Origin: Bacteroidia bacterium
GTDB lineage: Bacteria; Bacteroidota; Bacteroidia; B-17B0; Aurantibacillaceae
Reading direction: 5' to 3'
Assembly: GCA_014379485.1 (NCBI GenBank)
Contig: JACMLS010001072.1
Span: forward strand, 1-6,699
Length of the DNA: 6,699 nucleotides
A program made the translations under genes and the position numbers. The notes beneath the pieces were generated by a model, which worked only from the letters and a program-made list of their open reading frames with translations, had not been told where the DNA came from and made no database searches. The stretch's first letter is position 1. Every line of letters starts with the position of its first letter. Positions 5,991 to 6,699 of this stretch are shown piece by piece.

Positions 5991-6699
5991 TTATTTATCT
6001 ACTACAAAACGTTTGGTAACTGTTTTTTCAGGAGTAGAAACATTTACAAAATAAACGCCAGCGCTAACATTGCTGAGGTCTATATCAAACGTGCCCCCCG
6101 TAGAGTTAGCAATTGTTTTGGTTGAGACCAGTTGTCCCATTACGTTAAGTAACTTAATGGTAATTGTTCCCTCTTTTTTAGAATTGGTATTTACATATAA
6201 AATATTGTTTGCCGGATTCGGATAAACAATCACTTCATTTGTTGGGTTAATGATATAAGGTACATCTGTGGTTGGACTGCACATTACAACGGCAATACAA
6301 AGCGACAGGTCTAACTGCCAGGTTGCACTTGTTCCATCGTTGAATGAATGCCATGAATTATCGCTCCACTGTTCCCAGGCAGTTACAGGAGCAGATTCGC
6401 CATCTGCGTTAGTTAAAATTGCAACAGTATCAAAAGTACCAGTTGTTCCGTTGTACACAAGTCCGTCAAAACCTACATAAAAACCTCCGCTGGCAGGGTT
6501 AATTGGTGGCGAAAAAGTAACGATGTTTCCTGTTCCGGTAATATCAAGCGCAGAAATTGCAAGAGAAACACTTGGTGTAAATGCTGTACTTGGTATGCCA
6601 CCTGCTCCGTTATCATCCCAAACACGGCAATTGATAGTACTTGCACCACCGGTTCCGTCAGTGTTTTTTGGAAAGAAATAAAATTCTGAGGTAATTAAA
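5991..6699 (-). CDS. T9SS-exported protein, C-terminal part (5' end outside the window)
   Basis: The frame stays open from the stop at 5991 to the window edge, so at least 235 residues are visible and the true start lies beyond base 6699. A GTG at 6458 is internal and not the start, because coding sequence of the same character continues upstream. In the visible part, residues 1-145 look like a beta-sandwich found near the C-terminus of large T9SS cargo: INCRVWDDNGAGGIP (22-36), IVTFSPPINPASGGFYVGFDG (59-79), then a Trp-rich strand set (WEQWSDNSW, ATWQLDLSLCIAVV). I recognise the general pattern but not a named family, and no catalytic motif is in view, so it could be the tail of a protease, an adhesin or another exported enzyme. 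Residues 156-235 are a type A sorting domain (YPNPANN, SAGVYFVNVS, tail TKRFVVDK), about 55% identical to that of the neighbouring protease. A strong terminator follows. Confidence 0.85.
   Translation of the reverse strand, partial: LITSEFYFFPKNTDGTGGASTINCRVWDDNGAGGIPSTAFTPSVSLAISALDITGTGNIVTFSPPINPASGGFYVGFDGLVYNGTTGTFDTVAILTNADGESAPVTAWEQWSDNSWHSFNDGTSATWQLDLSLCIAVVMCSPTTDVPYIINPTNEVIVYPNPANNILYVNTNSKKEGTITIKLLNVMGQLVSTKTIANSTGGTFDIDLSNVSAGVYFVNVSTPEKTVTKRFVVDK

Overview
The window looks like chromosomal DNA from a member of the Bacteroidota, probably Flavobacteriales or a related order. Three genes end in type IX secretion (T9SS) type A C-terminal sorting domains (PNP motif, GxYF strand, basic tail). 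One encodes a DUF3078 protein, a family typical of this phylum. The two recognisable promoters fit the Bacteroidota -7 consensus TAnnTTTG, and none of the starts has a clear Shine-Dalgarno sequence. The DNA is AT-rich. All six supported genes lie on the minus strand, so transcription runs from high to low coordinates.

Layout in the direction of transcription. (1) 6699-5991: the 3' part of a large T9SS-exported protein whose frame is still open at the window edge, followed by a strong intrinsic terminator (5938-5969). (2) 5843-4455: a secreted M43-type zinc metalloprotease with an intact HExxHxxGxxH site and a T9SS sorting domain, with its own promoter (5870-5877) and terminator (4401-4433). 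(3) 4365-3193: mqnE, the radical-SAM aminofutalosine synthase of the futalosine menaquinone pathway, with a promoter (4390-4397) just after that terminator. (4) 3181-2147: a DUF3078 outer-membrane-type protein, 11 bp after mqnE. (5) A 107-bp gap filled largely with a purine/pyrimidine-biased GACGAG (CTCGTC) repeat. (6) 2039-816: a secreted Ycf48/Asp-box beta-propeller with a T9SS sorting domain. (7) 809-171: a cytosolic DUF1444-like protein, 6 bp after the propeller gene. Bases 1-170 contain nothing I can support.

There are two functional themes. The right half encodes exported T9SS cargo (the protease and its partial neighbour, whose sorting domains are about 55% identical by eye). The left half is a probable transcription unit starting at mqnE, with no terminator visible down to base 171. 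It mixes menaquinone biosynthesis with an envelope protein, a secreted propeller and a small uncharacterised protein, so co-transcription need not mean shared function. I see no CRISPR array, transposase, phage gene, tRNA, rRNA or defence system. Apart from the GACGAG repeat this looks like an ordinary chromosomal region, and I do not think it contains a new multi-gene system.
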